Below are positions 34,039 to 35,354 of a stretch of DNA of 35,354 nt, piece after piece. The position numbers and the translations under genes are program-made. Below the pieces are notes generated by a model. That model was given only the letters and a program-made list of their open reading frames with translations. It had not been told where the DNA came from and searched no databases. The stretch is from Rhodocyclales bacterium (GTDB taxonomy: Bacteria > Pseudomonadota > Gammaproteobacteria > Burkholderiales > Rhodocyclaceae): NCBI GenBank assembly GCA_016235745.1, contig JACRJA010000042.1, forward strand, positions 1 through 35,354, read 5' to 3'. Each line of letters opens with the position of its first letter. The stretch's first letter is position 1.

Positions 34039-34661
34039 GCTTCGACCTCCTCGGTGGCGAGGGTGGCCGCGACCTCCAAGTCCTTCTTGATGCGGTAGAT
34101 CGCGGACTTGCCGGCGTGCGTGATCGTGCGGACACGGTCGGGCTTAACCCCGGCCTTGAGCAGCGCGGCGATCTTGTCCTCAAGGCTTCGGGACATGCGA
34201 GGTGCGCCGATCCTCACGCCCTTGGCCCTCGCCTTGCGGTGGCCGCGGCGCAGAGCTTCTACGCGGCAGGCTTTGTCGAATGTGACCACGGCGGCGACGG
34301 CGCGGAGGATCGCGGCCCCGGCGGGCGTGCGGGTGTCGAGGTCTAGGTCAGCGAGGTACAGGCCAGCGCCAGCCACGGACAGCTCGCGTAGCAGCTTTTC
34401 GAGGTTGCCCACGCTACGGGCCAGCCGGTCGAACGAAACAGCAGCGATGCCATCCGCTGCGCCCCGGAGGGTGTCGAAGATCGCGCGGTCAAGGTACGGG
34501 CGCGGATCGCGGGCGGCACGGGTGTCGATGTTTTCGTCAGCATACTCTGCCACCACTTCATGCCCAGCAGCGGCACACCACGCGCGGAGCGGGACGAACT
34601 GGTCCTCGGTGGCAGGGTCGGTGTCGAGTGCCCGGCGGGCGTACAGGATGAAGCGGGCCAT
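34035..34661 (-). CDS. serine recombinase-fold protein without the catalytic serine
   Basis: The ATG at 34661 gives 208 residues; a TTG three codons upstream has a worse-placed ribosome site. The resolvase/invertase N domain is recognisable: FILYARRALD at 4-13, FDRLARSVGNLEKLL at 77-91, the TPAG element at 112-115 and the long E helix to about 150. A C-terminal helix-turn-helix follows (about 158-195). Residues matching resolvase Arg8, Arg68 and Arg71 are kept (Arg9, Arg79, Arg82), but the nucleophile Ser is replaced by Ala11, and the later Glu-Arg pair by Asp129-Lys130. Recombination is therefore unlikely; a role as DNA-binding regulator is inferred. It heads the operon with both terminase genes. 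Confidence 0.78.
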   Translation of the reverse strand: MARFILYARRALDTDPATEDQFVPLRAWCAAAGHEVVAEYADENIDTRAARDPRPYLDRAIFDTLRGAADGIAAVSFDRLARSVGNLEKLLRELSVAGAGLYLADLDLDTRTPAGAAILRAVAAVVTFDKACRVEALRRGHRKARAKGVRIGAPRMSRSLEDKIAALLKAGVKPDRVRTITHAGKSAIYRIKKDLEVAATLATEEVEA

Positions 34662-34673
34662 GATGGTCAAGTC

Positions 34674-34726
34674 CTATCGTGAAGGCATTTTCGATAGATT
34701 CTATCGACCGGATCATGGGAGGTAAA
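34674..34726 (-). promoter_or_regulatory. operator and promoter of the recombinase-terminase operon
   Basis: On the minus strand TTTACC (34721-34726) and TAGAAT (34698-34703) are 17 bp apart. The -10 lies inside a perfect palindrome, CGATAGATTCTATCG (34692-34706), and a further half-site, CTATCG, is at 34674-34679, between the promoter and the gene. Such an arrangement fits repression by a dimeric protein, most simply the recombinase-like product itself. Confidence 0.6.
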
Positions 34727-34729
34727 GCG

Positions 34730-34757
34730 TTTTAGGCGGGGGTATAGGCGGGTTTTT
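34730..34757. repeat. AGGCGGG-type repeat, right copy
   Basis: TTTTAGGCGGG and AGGCGGGTTTTT occur in tandem on the plus strand. The same two words occur on the minus strand at 30597-30617, so the pair is inverted about the island. It lies just upstream of the recombinase-like operon promoter. Confidence 0.45.
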
Positions 34758-35215
34758 CCGCTAAACATGCGGAGACTCCAGCGGCTATGGAGGTCTGCGG
34801 GGAGGAATCCTCCGCCATAGTCAGCGCGGCGCGATCTTGTATGCGTGCCGGTCGCTGCTGGCCCATGACGCCGGGCGGCGGCGCGGGAGTGCCAACAGGC
34901 CCAAGCAGGGCGCTTCCTCCGGCTCATCCTGTTCTTCTGCTTAGGGTAACAGGTAAGAGGTAACAGTAAAGGTTAGAAACTTAGGAAGGCCGGAACGGAA
35001 GAACGGAGGAAGGGGAGCGGCGGCACCTCGCCCCTCTGGGCGCTTCCTCTTCCTCTTCCGTCTTCCGCCCCCCGGTGTCTAAACGAACCCATAGTGTTAC
35101 CCATTACCCTGTTACCTCAGCCGTCCGGCCTTCGCGCCTCATCGGAAGGCCCCGACCCATCAACGGATGGACTTCCCGGCAGGGTCCAGCCCAGCAAGGG
35201 CGCAGCACCTCCCCC
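34758..35215. other. gene-free stretch of the island with origin-like inverted structure
   Basis: No convincing gene. The motif GGTAACA occurs twice directly (34945 and 34959) and twice inverted (35095 and 35110), with about 14-15 bp between members of each pair. Inside them a purine-rich tract (about 34983-35022) faces a pyrimidine-rich tract (35041-35072), so 34945-35116 is an imperfect inverted repeat centred near 35030. Iteron-like motifs with skewed tracts are typical of replication origins or protein-bound structures. Confidence 0.55.
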
Positions 35216-35354
35216 TGTCAAGCGACATCAGAAAGTGACCCCCTGGCGACAGTGAAATCTGACCCCCTTATTCTCTGACGACCTGCTCATGATGGTGAAT
35301 GGAATCGGGCTTGATCAGCCCGGCCTTGCGCTTGGCACGCAGTCGGTAGCTGTC
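35216..35354 (-). mobile_element. end of an IS21-family insertion sequence (runs off the window)
   Basis: The end begins TGTCAAGCGACATCAG and carries two similar internal repeats, AGTGACCCCC (35234-35243) and TCTGACCCCC (35259-35267 region), as in the multiple terminal repeats of IS21-type elements. The istB 3' end follows immediately, in the orientation expected for the right end. Only the distal end is present, so the target duplication cannot be seen. Confidence 0.75.
35268..35354 (-). CDS. istB: IstB-like ATP-binding protein of IS21 family, C-terminal fragment
   Basis: Partial gene cut by the window edge; only the last 28 residues and TAA are present. The visible part, DSYRLRAKRKAGLI, matches the conserved end of IstB helper ATPases (ESYRLKEKRKAGL-type), followed by a short variable tail rich in His. 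IstB works with the transposase IstA in target selection. Whether the rest of the gene is intact cannot be judged here. Confidence 0.75.
   Translation of the reverse strand, partial: DSYRLRAKRKAGLIKPDSIHHHEQVVRE

Larger units (their letters stand above)
30553..35215. mobile_element. phage-derived island beside tRNA-Ser, ending at an IS21-family insertion
   Basis: About 4.7 kb with all recognisable genes on the minus strand and tightly spaced: serine-recombinase-like, small terminase-like, large terminase, exported protein, 250-residue protein, 52-residue protein and a broken zinc-finger-like gene. It starts at the tRNA 3' end. It lacks visible integrase, portal, capsid and tail genes. No repeat of the tRNA 3' end was found on the right inside the window, so the far attachment site, if any, lies beyond the IS. 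It could be a prophage remnant, a phage satellite, or a terminase-bearing element of another kind. Confidence 0.7.

Noticed and set aside
34732..34866. 44-residue minus-strand frame (MGQQRPARIQDRAALTMAED and on) ending in the right AGGCGGG repeat
   Set aside because: Protein-like by eye, but no ribosome site precedes the ATG and it covers the repeat and promoter region; too little support for a gene.
34758..35215. Duplicate of the tRNA-Ser 3' end as a right attachment site
   Set aside because: I looked for a copy of the T-arm and acceptor end in this stretch and found none, so attR is not claimed.

Overview
The window is high-GC DNA (roughly 63-65% by eye) from a motile Gram-negative bacterium, most likely a betaproteobacterium. 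Pointers are the ilvB-ilvN-ilvC order, an acidic-tailed GreB, HtpG, a FleS/FleR-type sigma-54 flagellar regulator pair, a second FliK-like gene paired with a short FlhB-C-terminal protein, and a PilZ/YcgR brake. I cannot name the genus from sequence alone.

Layout. 1-130 is an AT-rich stub that does not match its surroundings. 194-3477 (minus) is the branched-chain amino acid operon ilvB-ilvN-ilvC, with a promoter at about 3528-3556. 3618-10737 holds housekeeping genes: a CPA1-type cation/proton antiporter with an NAD-binding C-terminal domain, a YcgR-like PilZ protein and an endonuclease/exonuclease/phosphatase-fold enzyme (all plus), a structured palindromic repeat, an alpha/beta hydrolase (minus), then greB and htpG (plus).

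10771-29694 is a flagellar cluster. On the minus strand, reading from right to left, fliF-G-H-I-J-K-L-M-N encodes the MS ring, switch, export ATPase complex, hook-length ruler, stator-associated FliL and C-ring. A good sigma-54 promoter lies between fliJ and fliK. Divergent from fliF are fleS-fleR-fliE (plus): a soluble sensor kinase, its sigma-54 activator and the rod adaptor. A second minus-strand block, read right to left, runs fliC-flaG-fliD-fliS-fliT-like-fliK2-flhB2-ycgR: filament, cap, chaperones, a second hook-length/export-switch pair and the c-di-GMP brake. FleR with the sigma-54 promoter gives the cluster a visible regulatory link.

29794-30375 encodes a PduO-type cobalamin adenosyltransferase, divergent from a tRNA-Ser(GGA) gene (30462-30552).

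From the tRNA 3' end to 35215 lies a compact phage-derived island, all genes on the minus strand. From right to left it has an operator/promoter, a serine-recombinase-fold protein lacking the catalytic serine, a small terminase-like protein, a large terminase, a small exported protein, a 250-residue helical protein with its own promoter, a 52-residue basic protein, and a broken zinc-finger-like gene ending near a terminator hairpin. No capsid, portal, tail or integrase gene is visible. Short AGGCGGG-type repeats lie in inverted orientation near both ends, and an origin-like inverted structure with four GGTAACA motifs lies at 34945-35116. At 35216 an IS21-family element begins (terminal repeats and the last 28 residues of IstB) and runs off the window. 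This island is the least explained part of the window and the best candidate for an undescribed element.
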